Of a stretch of DNA of 64,000 nucleotides, positions 29,962 to 40,195 are shown piece after piece (the stretch's first letter is position 1; each line of letters starts with the position of its first letter). The stretch lies in assembly GCA_014379595.1 (NCBI GenBank), contig JACMLM010000058.1:30101-94100 (forward strand). The letters run 5' to 3'. Below the pieces are notes generated by a model, which saw only the letters and a list, made by a program, of their open reading frames with translations, ran no database searches and was not told the origin of the DNA. The translations under genes were made by a program, and so were the position numbers. This DNA is from Anaerolineales bacterium (lineage in GTDB: Bacteria; Chloroflexota; Anaerolineae; Anaerolineales; Villigracilaceae).

Positions 29962-31725
29962 TTATGTAATAAGCGGCAATACTTCAACCCATTTGCGAAC
30001 GGAATTTATCAGGAATATTTTTGAGCATTTCTCTAATTCATCTTTGTGAATAACTTGTTCCTTGATTTTGCCTGTTTCCAACAAATGTGCTCTAAACGTG
30101 CCAGGCAACAGTCCACAGGATATTAGCGGTGTGACTAATTGATTGTTTATTTCAACAACAAGATTGCCGATGGTAAATTCGGTAAGTTGATTATTTTCAT
30201 TATATAGCAGGATGTCATCCGGTTTAGTTTTGGACTTGGAACTTGATTCTGCTATAAATGGATACATCTCGCGTCGGGTGGTTTTATGATATAGAAATAC
30301 TTCCTGGGAATTAATAGGCTGCTCTGCCAAACGGACTTTGAAAGCACCTTTCTGTATCTGAATATCTTTCGTTTCTGAATTAAGTTCACCGAATTTATTC
30401 AATAAAACTCTAACACGCTGAACGGACTTAAATTTGGTCGCAAGTTCATTGAGATGAGTTTCAAATTTTTCTCTTGAAAATGTAAAATCGAAATATTTGG
30501 CAGAATCCTGAATTCTTGCAATATGTTTGTCAAGAAGAAAATATCCCTCTTCTGGAGTCCAGAGTATGGTTTCGATCAGAGAAAATTCTGGCTCGCTTTG
30601 CGTTAATACTTGAGCTTTGAGAATAGCTTCGTCATATTCATCTGTGCTGGTGGAATCCCATACAATGCCGCCGCCCACCCCATATTCTGCTATTTCACTT
30701 TCTCTATCAATGAGCACAGTCCGAATGGTTACATTGAACTGGGCTTTTCGATTTGGCGCGATATAACCAATACTTCCTGTGTAAATTTTTCGCGGCGTTG
30801 TTTCCAACTCAGAGATGATATTCATTGTGCTCACTTTGGGAGCACCTGTGATCGATCCGCACGGAAAAAGCGCGGTAAAGATTTCGTCTATGGAGGCATG
30901 AGTCTTTGCCTGAACCGTTGACGTCATTTGGAAGAGGGTGGAATATTTTTCGATCTTAAATAATTCGGGTACATGCACACTTCCAATTTCAGCAATGCGC
31001 CCTATATCATTGCGGATCATGTCCACGATCATCACATTTTCAGCACGGTTCTTCGCCGAATCATGCAGCCATTCGGCTTGTTCTTTATCTTCACGTGTAG
31101 TTTTGCCGCGCTTAACCGTCCCTTTCATGGGGTTGCCGTAAATTTTATCCCCATCTAGTTTAAAGAATAATTCAGGAGAAGCAGAACAGATCACATTTGA
31201 GCCAGTATCAATATAAGCCGCATATTTATTTTGATTTTGTGTGAGGTTTAAGAAAAGCTCCCATTCTTTATTTTTAAATTCAGAATTCAAGCGCATTGTG
31301 TAATTGACTTGATACGTTCTTCCATGCGCAATGTGATCTTTGATTTTCTCGATTGCTGCGTTATAACTTTCCCGTTCAATACTTGCTCGCCAGTTCAGGG
31401 GAATTAGATTTCCGATGTCTTCGCGTAGCGCCCTGTGGGTAAAGACATCGGAAGTCTTTAGTGTTTGCGGCTCAGAATATAACCCAAACCAAACCAATGG
31501 AAAATCACTCGTCACTCGAACATGTAGAGCATTATCAAATGCAGGTGCAGCTTCATAGCTGACAAATCCCGCCGCGTGCCAATTATTGGCGTTGACCAGC
31601 CTTTCCACCTCTCGCAAACTATCGCGTACATTATCAATGCTTGTCGCGCTTATAATGCAGTGCGGATTCGTAAAATGGAGCCACTCATTGTTGCTCTTTA
31701 ATAAAACTTCATTCTTTTCGATCAA
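29962..31725 (-). CDS. pabBC: Bifunctional aminodeoxychorismate synthase component I / aminodeoxychorismate lyase
   Basis: PabB: HIAHGRTYQVNYTMRL, NPMKGTVKRGKTTREDKEQAEWL, FPCGSITGAPKVSTMNII; PabC-like C-terminus: LLYNENNQLTEFTIGNLVVEIN, LLPGTFRAHLLE. Confidence 0.93.
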   Translation of the reverse strand: MIEKNEVLLKSNNEWLHFTNPHCIISATSIDNVRDSLREVERLVNANNWHAAGFVSYEAAPAFDNALHVRVTSDFPLVWFGLYSEPQTLKTSDVFTHRALREDIGNLIPLNWRASIERESYNAAIEKIKDHIAHGRTYQVNYTMRLNSEFKNKEWELFLNLTQNQNKYAAYIDTGSNVICSASPELFFKLDGDKIYGNPMKGTVKRGKTTREDKEQAEWLHDSAKNRAENVMIVDMIRNDIGRIAEIGSVHVPELFKIEKYSTLFQMTSTVQAKTHASIDEIFTALFPCGSITGAPKVSTMNIISELETTPRKIYTGSIGYIAPNRKAQFNVTIRTVLIDRESEIAEYGVGGGIVWDSTSTDEYDEAILKAQVLTQSEPEFSLIETILWTPEEGYFLLDKHIARIQDSAKYFDFTFSREKFETHLNELATKFKSVQRVRVLLNKFGELNSETKDIQIQKGAFKVRLAEQPINSQEVFLYHKTTRREMYPFIAESSSKSKTKPDDILLYNENNQLTEFTIGNLVVEINNQLVTPLISCGLLPGTFRAHLLETGKIKEQVIHKDELEKCSKIFLINSVRKWVEVLPLIT

Positions 31726-31737
31726 GGTAGCCTCGGT

Positions 31738-32127
31738 ATGAAAAAATTCCTTTTAATTGTACCTCGCTGGTTTCCTGCATTTCTGATGATGACGGTTATT
31801 TTTATTTTCTCCTCACGCTCTGGAGATGACCTTCCCAACTTTCTAGGCTGGGATTATTTTGTAAAAAAAGGAGGCCATATGGTCGGTTATGGCATCCTCG
31901 CTTTGTCTTATTTCCATTTATTGAAAGAGGGCAAAAATCGATATTGGCTGGCATGGATCATGGCTGTAATATTTTCAGCCACAGACGAATTTCATCAATC
32001 CTTTGTCCCCGGTCGCAGCTCGTCAGTTTTTGATGTATTAATATTCGATAATTTTGGAGCGATCCTCGGGCTGTCGTTGTATTATTTCTATCAGAGTAAA
32101 CATAAGAAAGAAAATCACTCACCATAA
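31738..32127 (+). CDS. VanZ family membrane protein
   Basis: MMTVIFIFSSRSGDDLP; KKGGHMVGYGILALSYF; SATDEFHQSFVPGRSSSVFDVLIFDNFGAILG. Confidence 0.9.
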   Translation: MKKFLLIVPRWFPAFLMMTVIFIFSSRSGDDLPNFLGWDYFVKKGGHMVGYGILALSYFHLLKEGKNRYWLAWIMAVIFSATDEFHQSFVPGRSSSVFDVLIFDNFGAILGLSLYYFYQSKHKKENHSP

Positions 32128-32133
32128 ATTTTG

Positions 32134-32168
32134 AAAAGAGCGCGACTATGACTGTCACGCTCTTCCTG
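32134..32168. terminator. Probable terminator between convergent genes
   Basis: AGAGCGCGAC...GTCACGCTCTT hairpin with one mismatch. Confidence 0.55.
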
Positions 32169-32193
32169 TTCTCTGATCACTATTCTCTTTTTA

Positions 32194-32967
32194 TCACTCA
32201 AACTCAATTTCGATCTCTTCGTCTTCTTTCCAATCTTCCATTTTTTCAAATTCGATCTCGCCAAATAGCTCACTTTGAACTGCAGAGATATGATAACGCT
32301 TGATCAACTCAAGCATGGCGAGAAATGTCACTACAATTTCAATGCGCGTGGATTTATCAGTAATGAGTCCGCTAAAGGTCATGCGATGAATATTCTTCAT
32401 GGTCTTGGTAATGAATTCGATCTTCTCGCGAATAGTCACGCGTGGAGCTGCGATCACTGTCCCGAGCGCCTGCTTATCTTTCTCTTTTGAAAAAGCTGAT
32501 TCTGCTGAGGCGAGCAAACCTGCCAGGGTTAAGTTTGAAAGGTCAAGTTTTGCTTCCACTTTTGGCGGAGGCGCAACCCGCAAATAGGTTCGCAAGTTAT
32601 TTTCCTGCCGCTGTACCATCCAGCCTGCGATCTCTTTATAACGTTTATATAAAATCAAAAGTTCAACGAGTGCAGTGCCAGGGTCTTCCTCGCCTGGCTC
32701 GCGTTCAATGGGGCGGGGCAATAATGCTTCTGATTTAATTTGAACTAATTTTGCTGCGATCACAAGGAAGGATGAAATTTCATCGGGCTTCATTTGTTCA
32801 AGCCCGCGCAGGTACGATAAATACTGATCCGTGACTGTTGCAAGCGAAATGGCCGTAATATTTAATTCAGAGTGTTCGATCAAACTTAGCAAAAGATCAA
32901 GTGGCCCCTCGTATTCAGGGGTTTGTACTTTATATCCGCCAGTTTGATTTCCTAAAAGGGTGTCCAT
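32194..32967 (-). CDS. scpA: Segregation and condensation protein A
   Basis: YKVQTPEYEGPLDLLLSLIEHSELNITAISLATVTDQYLSYL. Confidence 0.95.
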   Translation of the reverse strand: MDTLLGNQTGGYKVQTPEYEGPLDLLLSLIEHSELNITAISLATVTDQYLSYLRGLEQMKPDEISSFLVIAAKLVQIKSEALLPRPIEREPGEEDPGTALVELLILYKRYKEIAGWMVQRQENNLRTYLRVAPPPKVEAKLDLSNLTLAGLLASAESAFSKEKDKQALGTVIAAPRVTIREKIEFITKTMKNIHRMTFSGLITDKSTRIEIVVTFLAMLELIKRYHISAVQSELFGEIEFEKMEDWKEDEEIEIEFE

Positions 32968-32999
32968 AGCGGACTGATTATATACGATATAATCCGCTC

Positions 33000-33479
33000 A
33001 TGCCAACCAGGTTAACTCATCTCAATGAACAAGGTCATGTACAAATGGTGGATGTGGGTGCGAAGCCCGAGACCGAACGTGTTGCAATTGCGCGCGGCGA
33101 AGTGCACATGCAGAAAGAGACATTTGACCTGATCCGTGATGGGCAGATCAAAAAAGGGGATGTCTTAACTGTGGCACAGATCGCAGGCATTACCGCTTCA
33201 AAACGGACCTCGGACCTGATTCCGTTATGTCATCCTCTCCAACTCTCAAAGATTGACGTAGACCTCGTTCTCGACGAATCCATACCTGGTGTTGTCATCA
33301 CCGCCACTGTCAAAATAACCGGCAAAACAGGGGTAGAAATGGAAGCTCTGACTGCCGTCTCTGTGGCTGCGCTGACTGTCTATGATATGGCAAAGGCTGC
33401 CGAAAAAACTATGAGGATACAGAATATTCGTCTCATTGAAAAACATGGCGGTCAATCTGGTGATGTACATAATGAATAA
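33000..33479 (+). CDS. moaC: Cyclic pyranopterin monophosphate synthase
   Basis: [64 protein letters not shown]. Confidence 0.96.
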   Translation: MPTRLTHLNEQGHVQMVDVGAKPETERVAIARGEVHMQKETFDLIRDGQIKKGDVLTVAQIAGITASKRTSDLIPLCHPLQLSKIDVDLVLDESIPGVVITATVKITGKTGVEMEALTAVSVAALTVYDMAKAAEKTMRIQNIRLIEKHGGQSGDVHNE

Positions 33480-33720
33480 AATAAAATTGCTCTTCTTTGC
33501 CACGATCCGTGATCGTGCTGGTGTGAAATCTCTTGAGCTTGATATCCCTGCTGAAATGACCGTCAAAGATTTGAAAGATAAATTATCAACAGATTATCCA
33601 GGCCTAAAAGATTCCATGAAATCTGTATTGGTTGCTATTAATCATGAATACGCTTTTGATGAAGCCATCGTCCCCCAAGATGCAGAAATTGGCATGTTTC
33701 CTCCTGTAAGCGGTGGATGA
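33472..33720 (+). CDS. moaD: Molybdopterin synthase sulfur carrier subunit
   Basis: [25 protein letters not shown]...FPPVSGG (C-terminal GG). Confidence 0.93.
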   Translation: MNKIKLLFFATIRDRAGVKSLELDIPAEMTVKDLKDKLSTDYPGLKDSMKSVLVAINHEYAFDEAIVPQDAEIGMFPPVSGG

Positions 33721-33729
33721 TCTTTAAAC

Positions 33730-34197
33730 ATGCAATCTTCCAACCTTCCAACAATTTTCTCCATCACCGAATCCGAAATTGACTTGAATAATCTGGTTGC
33801 ACAGATCACGCTCACCTCAACAGGTGCGGCAGCAATATTTACAGGCATGGTACGTGGAGTCACATCTCGTGGTGATGAACATGAGACCGAATATCTTGAA
33901 TATGAAGCTTATATTCCAATGGCTGAAGAGAAGATGAAGCAAGTGGCAGATGAGATCCGTGAGAAGTGGCCTGTCATTGAGGGTATTGCCATTGTCCAGC
34001 GGATTGGCAAACTTTATCCCAAAACGCCGACGGTTTTAATAGCGTGTACAGCTGCACATCGTGATACGGGTGTATTCGATGCTGCGCGCTATGGCATTGA
34101 CCGCCTGAAAGAGATTGTCCCTGTTTGGAAAAAAGAAGTTGGTCCGAATGGAGAGGAATGGATCGAAGGAGATTACATTCCCAAGGCTGGGGAATAA
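33730..34197 (+). CDS. moaE: Molybdopterin synthase catalytic subunit
   Basis: TGAAAIFTGMVRGVTSRGDEHETEYLEYEAYIPMAEEKM; IVQRIGKLYPKTPTVLIACTAAHR; VPVWKKE. Confidence 0.95.
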   Translation: MQSSNLPTIFSITESEIDLNNLVAQITLTSTGAAAIFTGMVRGVTSRGDEHETEYLEYEAYIPMAEEKMKQVADEIREKWPVIEGIAIVQRIGKLYPKTPTVLIACTAAHRDTGVFDAARYGIDRLKEIVPVWKKEVGPNGEEWIEGDYIPKAGE

Positions 34198-34204
34198 AGA
34201 GAAT

Positions 34205-34492
34205 ATGTCTTTAATTGGTATTTGGAAGCAAATAGAGCCACCTTCTTTGGAAGAAGAAGATGTATATCTTAAGTTTGAATCTGATGGTATTTTGATTTAT
34301 CAGGCTCAATTGAAAGAAAAAATACAGCAATCCAATCTCGCTTACAAGGTTGTCGGAAATTGTATTGTTTCTGATCAACCTTCGAAGCCGAAACAAGAAA
34401 GCACAGAATTCTTTTTTGAAAACGACGATGTTCTAGTTTTGATTCATGATGGCAGTCAGACAAAGTATTTTCGTCAGAGCCAACAATCCTGA
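34205..34492 (+). CDS. Hypothetical protein
   Basis: Internal Met of the ORF, MSLIGIWKQIEPPSLEEEDVYLKFESDGILIYQ. Confidence 0.55.
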   Translation: MSLIGIWKQIEPPSLEEEDVYLKFESDGILIYQAQLKEKIQQSNLAYKVVGNCIVSDQPSKPKQESTEFFFENDDVLVLIHDGSQTKYFRQSQQS

Positions 34493-34516
34493 GTTTTTAC
34501 AAGTTTATACTATCCA

Positions 34517-35068
34517 ATGTTTATACACACAGCCCGCCTTACCATTCGTAATTTCAAAGACTCAGATATCGACGCTTTTCTTGCGTATCGCAACGATCCT
34601 GAAGTAGCGAAATATCAAGGTTGGGGCATTCCTTATACCCGTGAACAAGGTCTGCAGTATATTTCTGAAATTAAAGATATCGAATCGCCAAAGGCAGGTC
34701 TATGGCTGCAAGTTGCGATTGAATTAAAAGAAACAGGCGAAACGATAGGTGATCTTGGTATTCGAATCAAAAAAGAAGATGCAAGACAAGTTGCAATTGG
34801 TTTTACAATTGCTTCTACTCATTGGCGAAAAGGATATGCTGTTGAGGCGATGACAGCCTTATTGGAATATCTTTTCAAAGAGTTGAATATGCATCGTGTA
34901 ATCGCAGATTGTGACGTGGAAAATATCGCTTCATATCGTACACTGGAAAAGCTAGGCTTTCGCCGCGAAGCACATTTTGTAGAGAGCTTTTTTGCTGACG
35001 GCGTTTACACGAGCGAATATTACTATGGCTTGTTACAGAGCGAGTGGAGCGAAAGAGATCAGGTATAA
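34517..35068 (+). CDS. GNAT family N-acetyltransferase (RimJ/RimL-like)
   Basis: RLTIRNFKDSDIDAFLAYRNDPEVAKYQGW; GFTIASTHWRKGYAVEAMTALLEYLF. Confidence 0.9.
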   Translation: MFIHTARLTIRNFKDSDIDAFLAYRNDPEVAKYQGWGIPYTREQGLQYISEIKDIESPKAGLWLQVAIELKETGETIGDLGIRIKKEDARQVAIGFTIASTHWRKGYAVEAMTALLEYLFKELNMHRVIADCDVENIASYRTLEKLGFRREAHFVESFFADGVYTSEYYYGLLQSEWSERDQV

Positions 35069-35193
35069 CGAATGTTTATGGGGCAGGCAGGCTGAGGCGC
35101 AGTGCGAAGCGGGGTTATATCAACCGACACGTTTTTTATCATTTGGGGTTTTATAGAAGGCAAGCAGTATAGAAATTTATCTCTGGAGGAGAA

Positions 35194-36432
35194 ATGCAGG
35201 AACGAATTGTGATCACGGGGATGGGGACAGTAAACCCTCTTGGCTTGAATGTGAAAGAAACCTGGAGTAATGTAATAGCAGGCGTTTCTGGTGTTGCTCC
35301 GATCACCCTGTTTGACACAACTCCTTTGCAAGTACATATTGCAGCGGAAGTAAAAAGATTTAACCCCGCAGATTATATGGATGCAAAGGAAGCGCGACGG
35401 CGTGACCGCTTTGAACAATTTGCGGTTGCATCAGCAAGAGAAGCTTTGAGTAATTCTGGTTTGCAGATCACAGACTCAAACCGCGGACGTGTTGGTGTCA
35501 TTATCTCATCAGCTATTGGCGGCTTGTATTCATTGCAGGAAGCTATTTTGATGAATCATACAGAAGGCCCGCGACGCGTGAGTCCATTCATGATTCCAAT
35601 GCTAATGGCAAACGGCGGCGCAGGGATGGTGGCAATCGAGTTTGGAATTAAGGGCCCATGTTTTTCAGTAGCCTCTGCATGTGCATCAGGCTCGGATGGA
35701 ATCGGTACTGCATTGATGATGCTGCGCACTGGAATGATCGATGCTGCTCTTACAGGCGCTGCCGAAACAACGATCACATCTACTGGTGTGGCTGCCTTTG
35801 ACCGTGTTGGCGCCATGTCTCGCCGTAATGATGACTATATGATGACGCCGCAGCCCTTTGACAAAAATCGTGATGGCCTTGTGATGGGTGAGGGTGGTGC
35901 AGTTTTGGTGTTGGAGCGGGAGACGGATGCAAAGGCACGCGGTGCGAATATCCTGGCTGAGCTAGCCGGCTATGGTGCCACCGCAGATGCGTTTCACGTG
36001 ACTGCGCCGCATGAACATGGTGAAGGTGGTGCAGCTGCCATTCGTATGGCATTGTCATCTGCTCAAGCGAATGTTGAAGATATTGGTTATATCAGTGCTC
36101 ACGGTACGGGTACACTATTAAATGATCAATCAGAGACGCGTGCCGTAAAAGCTGCTTTAGGTGATTTCGCATATAAGACGCCGATTTCATCCACCAAATC
36201 AATGACCGGCCATATGATGGGCGCAACAGGCGCATTGGAAGCAATTTTCTGCGTTCAGGCAATTCGTGAAGGCATTCTTCCGCCCACGATCCACTATCAA
36301 ACGCCTGACCCTGAATGTGATCTTGATTACATTCCAAACAAAGCACGTGAACAAAAAATATCACTAGCCATTAGCAACGCCTTCGGGTTTGGCGGCCATA
36401 ATGCTGTTCTCGCAATACGGAAATTTTCGTAA
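35194..36432 (+). CDS. fabF: Beta-ketoacyl-ACP synthase II (second FabF paralogue)
   Basis: MQERIVITGMGTVNPLGLNVKETW; SASACASGSDGIGTAL; SAHGTGTLLNDQSE; STKSMTGHMMGATG. Confidence 0.95.
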   Translation: MQERIVITGMGTVNPLGLNVKETWSNVIAGVSGVAPITLFDTTPLQVHIAAEVKRFNPADYMDAKEARRRDRFEQFAVASAREALSNSGLQITDSNRGRVGVIISSAIGGLYSLQEAILMNHTEGPRRVSPFMIPMLMANGGAGMVAIEFGIKGPCFSVASACASGSDGIGTALMMLRTGMIDAALTGAAETTITSTGVAAFDRVGAMSRRNDDYMMTPQPFDKNRDGLVMGEGGAVLVLERETDAKARGANILAELAGYGATADAFHVTAPHEHGEGGAAAIRMALSSAQANVEDIGYISAHGTGTLLNDQSETRAVKAALGDFAYKTPISSTKSMTGHMMGATGALEAIFCVQAIREGILPPTIHYQTPDPECDLDYIPNKAREQKISLAISNAFGFGGHNAVLAIRKFS

Positions 36433-36521
36433 AATTGTCCTTGTACTATCAGAAAATGCGTGCTATACTCCGCAGTCGCGAATTTTAGAGCATCAACCAA
36501 TACGAAGTAAGGAACAGCAAA

Positions 36522-36869
36522 ATGACAGATTTTATCAAGGCCGTTGAGGCCAAAGTTAATGAAAAAATTCCTCAGTTAAGTCCAGGCGATACTGTTAGCG
36601 TACACGTAAAGATCAAAGAAGGTGAGCGCGAACGTATTCAGGAATTCAAGGGAATTGTGATCCGCCTTCGTAAAGGTGGCAATGATGCCTCTTTGACCGT
36701 GCGCCGTATGGCAAGCAATGGCGTCGGTGTGGAACGTACTTTCCTTCTTCGTTCCCCACGCATAGACAAAATTGTGGTCGAACGCCATGGCAAGGTCCGT
36801 CGTGCACAGTTGTACTTCATGCGCGAACGCACTGGCAAGAGCGCACGCCTCAAGCAGAAGTTCGACTAA
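36522..36869 (+). CDS. rplS: 50S ribosomal protein L19
   Basis: [68 protein letters not shown]. Confidence 0.98.
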   Translation: MTDFIKAVEAKVNEKIPQLSPGDTVSVHVKIKEGERERIQEFKGIVIRLRKGGNDASLTVRRMASNGVGVERTFLLRSPRIDKIVVERHGKVRRAQLYFMRERTGKSARLKQKFD

Positions 36870-36905
36870 TTTTATAAGACACATTTACCAACAGGGTTCT
36901 TAGAA

Positions 36906-36945
36906 AGACCCTAAAGGTCTTCAAGACCTTTAGGGTCTTTTTGTT
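36906..36945 (+). terminator. Intrinsic terminator after rplS
   Basis: AAAGACCCTAAAGGTCTTCAAGACCTTTAGGGTCTTTTTG. Confidence 0.93.
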
Positions 36946-36957
36946 TTGGAGGTTACC

Positions 36958-37674
36958 ATGGCCAAACCACTTATCGGAATTACCACTCGCAACGGCAAAG
37001 ATTCTGACGGACATCCGCTCACTGCGCTTCAACATTCATATATCAATGCAATTGTAAAAGCTGGCGGTCTGCCTGTTCCCATCCCCGCCATGCTGCCTGA
37101 AGAAGACTTCCTCGATTTATATTCACGCCTCGAAGGGATTCTCTTCTCCGGCGGGGGAGATGTCTCGCTGCAATATTTCAACGGATCAGACCACCCGAGA
37201 ATTGGTGAAGTGGACGAAAAGCGGGATACTACCGAAATTAACTTAATGCGTGCTGCTGCCAACGATGGCAAACCGATCTTAGGAATTTGCCGCGGCGCTC
37301 AAGTAATGAACGTTGCTCTGGGCGGTACACTGTACACTCATATTCATGATCAACTAAAAGGTGCGCTTGATCACGATTACCCCGGCGACTTACGCCGCGC
37401 CATTGTCCATCCTGTAAACGTGGACGAAACCACACGCTCCGCAGAGATCTTTGGTGAAACTCTATTGAATGTAAATAGTTTGCATCATCAAGGCTTGAAA
37501 GATATTGCTCCGAGCTTGCGTGTAGCTGGTCACGCACCTGATGGCTTGGTTGAAGTTGTTGAAATTCCAGATCATCCCTATGCAATAGCTGTCCAATGGC
37601 ACCCAGAGTGGTTAACTGACCAGCCTGCCATGCAGAGATTGTTCAAGTCGTTTGTGGATGCAGCGGGGAAATAA
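36958..37674 (+). CDS. Gamma-glutamyl-gamma-aminobutyrate hydrolase family (class I glutamine amidotransferase-like, peptidase C26)
   Basis: MAKPLIGITTRNGKD; ILGICRGAQVMNVALGGTLYTHI; AVQWHPEWLTD. Confidence 0.93.
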   Translation: MAKPLIGITTRNGKDSDGHPLTALQHSYINAIVKAGGLPVPIPAMLPEEDFLDLYSRLEGILFSGGGDVSLQYFNGSDHPRIGEVDEKRDTTEINLMRAAANDGKPILGICRGAQVMNVALGGTLYTHIHDQLKGALDHDYPGDLRRAIVHPVNVDETTRSAEIFGETLLNVNSLHHQGLKDIAPSLRVAGHAPDGLVEVVEIPDHPYAIAVQWHPEWLTDQPAMQRLFKSFVDAAGK

Positions 37675-37735
37675 TCACCGACTCTTTCTGAATGAATTGT
37701 AAAATCCTATCATCTGTTGGTGGAGATTTCTAAAT

Positions 37736-38188
37736 ATGACAAGAGCAGATACTATATTTGAGAACTTAGAAAAATTTATTAAACATATAAGCCGTTTACG
37801 TAAAAAACGTCGTGGCTCGGTCGTCGAAATTAGAAAGATTAGGGGGCCAAGAAAATCCCCAAACCACATCAGCCGCCAGAGTATTCTTGAAAAGACAGAT
37901 GGTCGATGTCATGTTTGTGGGGGTTTAATTGCACCAGATGATAAATGGCAGGCGGACCATATCTTTGCTTATGCTCATGGCGGCAATGATTCGCTTGCTA
38001 ATTATTTAGCCGCTCATACATATTGTAATAATTACCGTAGAAGTTTTAGCGCTGAAGAATTTCAGTGGGTACTAAAACTAGGAGTATGGTTTCGTACTCA
38101 GATTGAAAAGAAAAACCACCTAGCTCTTGAGCTAGCCGATAAATTTATGAAACACGAAATTCGGCGTGATTCACGCCGTAGGAAGTGA
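37736..38188 (+). CDS. HNH endonuclease domain protein
   Basis: CHVCGGLIAPDDKWQADHIFAYAHGGNDSLANYLAAHTYCNNYR. Confidence 0.85.
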   Translation: MTRADTIFENLEKFIKHISRLRKKRRGSVVEIRKIRGPRKSPNHISRQSILEKTDGRCHVCGGLIAPDDKWQADHIFAYAHGGNDSLANYLAAHTYCNNYRRSFSAEEFQWVLKLGVWFRTQIEKKNHLALELADKFMKHEIRRDSRRRK

Positions 38189-39021
38189 AAAGAATCGTGT
38201 CATTAACTAATAATCCCATCGGCGTATTTGACTCTGGTGTTGGCGGATTATCCGTCTTGAAGGCAATGCGTGAGCAAATGCCTGCAGAGAATATTATCTA
38301 TTTCGGCGATCAGGAGCATGTTCCTTATGGTGCACGTTCAATGGAAGAGATACAGAAATTCTCCGAGGGGATCACACAATTTTTACTCGATAAAAATTCC
38401 AAATTGATAGTGGTAGCTTGTAATACAGCATCAGCCGCCGCGTTGACCTATCTTCGTCAGCGATTCCTTGATGTCTCTTTTGTAGGTATGGAGCCTGCTG
38501 TCAAGCCTGCGGCAGAAATAACAAAGACAGGCAAGGTTGGTGTTTTAGCAACTCCCGCGACATTTCAAGGAGCTTTGTATGCTTCTGTCGTTGAAAGATT
38601 TGGTACAGGAGTAGAGTTATTCCAAGATACTTGTCCCGGGCTGGTGAGTCGAATTGAAAAAGGGGAATTAGATACGGACGCCACGCGCACTATCCTGGAA
38701 AATGCGCTTCATCCCATGCTTGAAAAAAATATTGATACAGTTGTTTTGGGATGCACCCACTATCCATTTGTGATTCCGCTTATTCAACAGATCGTGGGCA
38801 AGGATGTCCGCGTGATTGACCCGGCTCCTTCGGTGGCAAAGCAGGCGAAACGCCTACTGGAGGCAGATGGGATGAGAAGTATCTCTGATACAAAAGGAAA
38901 TATCCAATACTTTACTTCGGGCGATATATCCGTTGTTGAGTCAGTTTTGCCGAAGTTGTTGCAAGAGGATATAACGGTGCAGCAGGTATTTTGGGAGGAT
39001 GATCGGCAAATAGTTGCTTAA
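38185..39021 (+). CDS. murI: Glutamate racemase
   Basis: PIGVFDSGVGGLSVLKAMREQMPAENIIYFGDQEHVPYG; VVACNTASAAAL; VVLGCTHYPFVIP. Confidence 0.96.
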   Translation: MKRIVSLTNNPIGVFDSGVGGLSVLKAMREQMPAENIIYFGDQEHVPYGARSMEEIQKFSEGITQFLLDKNSKLIVVACNTASAAALTYLRQRFLDVSFVGMEPAVKPAAEITKTGKVGVLATPATFQGALYASVVERFGTGVELFQDTCPGLVSRIEKGELDTDATRTILENALHPMLEKNIDTVVLGCTHYPFVIPLIQQIVGKDVRVIDPAPSVAKQAKRLLEADGMRSISDTKGNIQYFTSGDISVVESVLPKLLQEDITVQQVFWEDDRQIVA

Positions 39022-39081
39022 TTCAATTATATGTCTTGTCTACAATATATTGGGCTTGGATTTATAATGAGGCGCGCGCCA

Positions 39082-40092
39082 ATGACTAAAAACACACACA
39101 AACCTTTATTTCTATTATTTATATTAATAGTACTGTGGATATTAATATCTTTAGTAGTGGCTTTCTTCCTTTATACAAAAAACGACTCAAACCAAGATAA
39201 AATTGCCGTTCCTAACCATATTATTTCTACTCAGGAAAATTATCAACTGATTTGGGAAAGGACGAATGTTGATATAGAAAAGGATCATGAATATTTTATT
39301 GCAACGATGGGAGAGAGAGTTGTAATTGCTGGAAATGACGCCTTGCACATCATCAACGAAACAGATACTCAATCAATTAAACTTGTTTGCCCATCAAGCG
39401 TATCAGTTCACAAAGATATGATTTTTGTTGGAAATTGCTTTAGTGAAGTAATAGCTTTGGATGTTATCGGGAATCAGATATGGAAAACCACGATTAAGAA
39501 TGAGGGCAATATAACAAAATTAATTATTACAAACGATTTATTGTATTCTTACACGGAAAATGACAATGTCTATCGCATTTCGCTAACTGGTATAGTTGAA
39601 GATAAAGTTGATTTTGGTTGCTCAAATATATTAATAACATCCACCGCGATATATTCAAGATGTGATGGAGGAATATCCAAATATAATCTCCCATCAAATT
39701 TACTTACATGGAAAATTTACATAGACGAACCTGTACATGGATTGCCGTTATTGGAAAATGCAGATGTGATAGTTACCACAAACAAAGAGTTTCGAAATGT
39801 ATTTGTTTTGGATGGGCTTACAGGTCATACAAAGTGGCACACATCAAGCAATAATATTGTGAGTAACATTGTTTCGCAAAATGGACTACTATTTTACTTA
39901 ACAACTGCTGGAGAATTGATTGGGAAAAATGTTGGAAATGGAGATACAAAGGTAAAAATTCAGTTGACTTCAACAACGGATGAAACTAATTCTTTTACCG
40001 CCAGTTACCATTATTTGCTAGCAAAGGACAAGATAATTTTTATTTACACAGGAGATACTTCTCAATTATTTGCAATTAAGATAATACTATAA
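39082..40092 (+). CDS. Membrane-anchored PQQ-like beta-propeller repeat protein, unknown function
   Basis: N-terminal TM segment (LFLLFILIVLWILISLVVAFFL); repeated propeller-type strands (VIALDVIGNQIWKTTI; VFVLDGLTGHTKWHTSS). Confidence 0.65.
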   Translation: MTKNTHKPLFLLFILIVLWILISLVVAFFLYTKNDSNQDKIAVPNHIISTQENYQLIWERTNVDIEKDHEYFIATMGERVVIAGNDALHIINETDTQSIKLVCPSSVSVHKDMIFVGNCFSEVIALDVIGNQIWKTTIKNEGNITKLIITNDLLYSYTENDNVYRISLTGIVEDKVDFGCSNILITSTAIYSRCDGGISKYNLPSNLLTWKIYIDEPVHGLPLLENADVIVTTNKEFRNVFVLDGLTGHTKWHTSSNNIVSNIVSQNGLLFYLTTAGELIGKNVGNGDTKVKIQLTSTTDETNSFTASYHYLLAKDKIIFIYTGDTSQLFAIKIIL

Positions 40093-40195
40093 CTATCAGT
40101 ATAAGGTACTCTTGAATATTTTTACAGGGGGTTATGTGTGGGAAGCAGAGAAAATCAGCGCATTTGTCTAATTGCTTATCGAAGCATCTCATCGC

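Noticed and set aside
35194-36432. Second fabF as a recent duplication of the first
   Set aside because: The two proteins differ throughout and the flanking genes differ; they look like old paralogues.
39070-39080. GGCGCGCGCC palindrome near the propeller gene start
   Set aside because: Only 10 bp and GC-alternating; a similar string occurs by chance elsewhere (about 44,085); no regulatory context.
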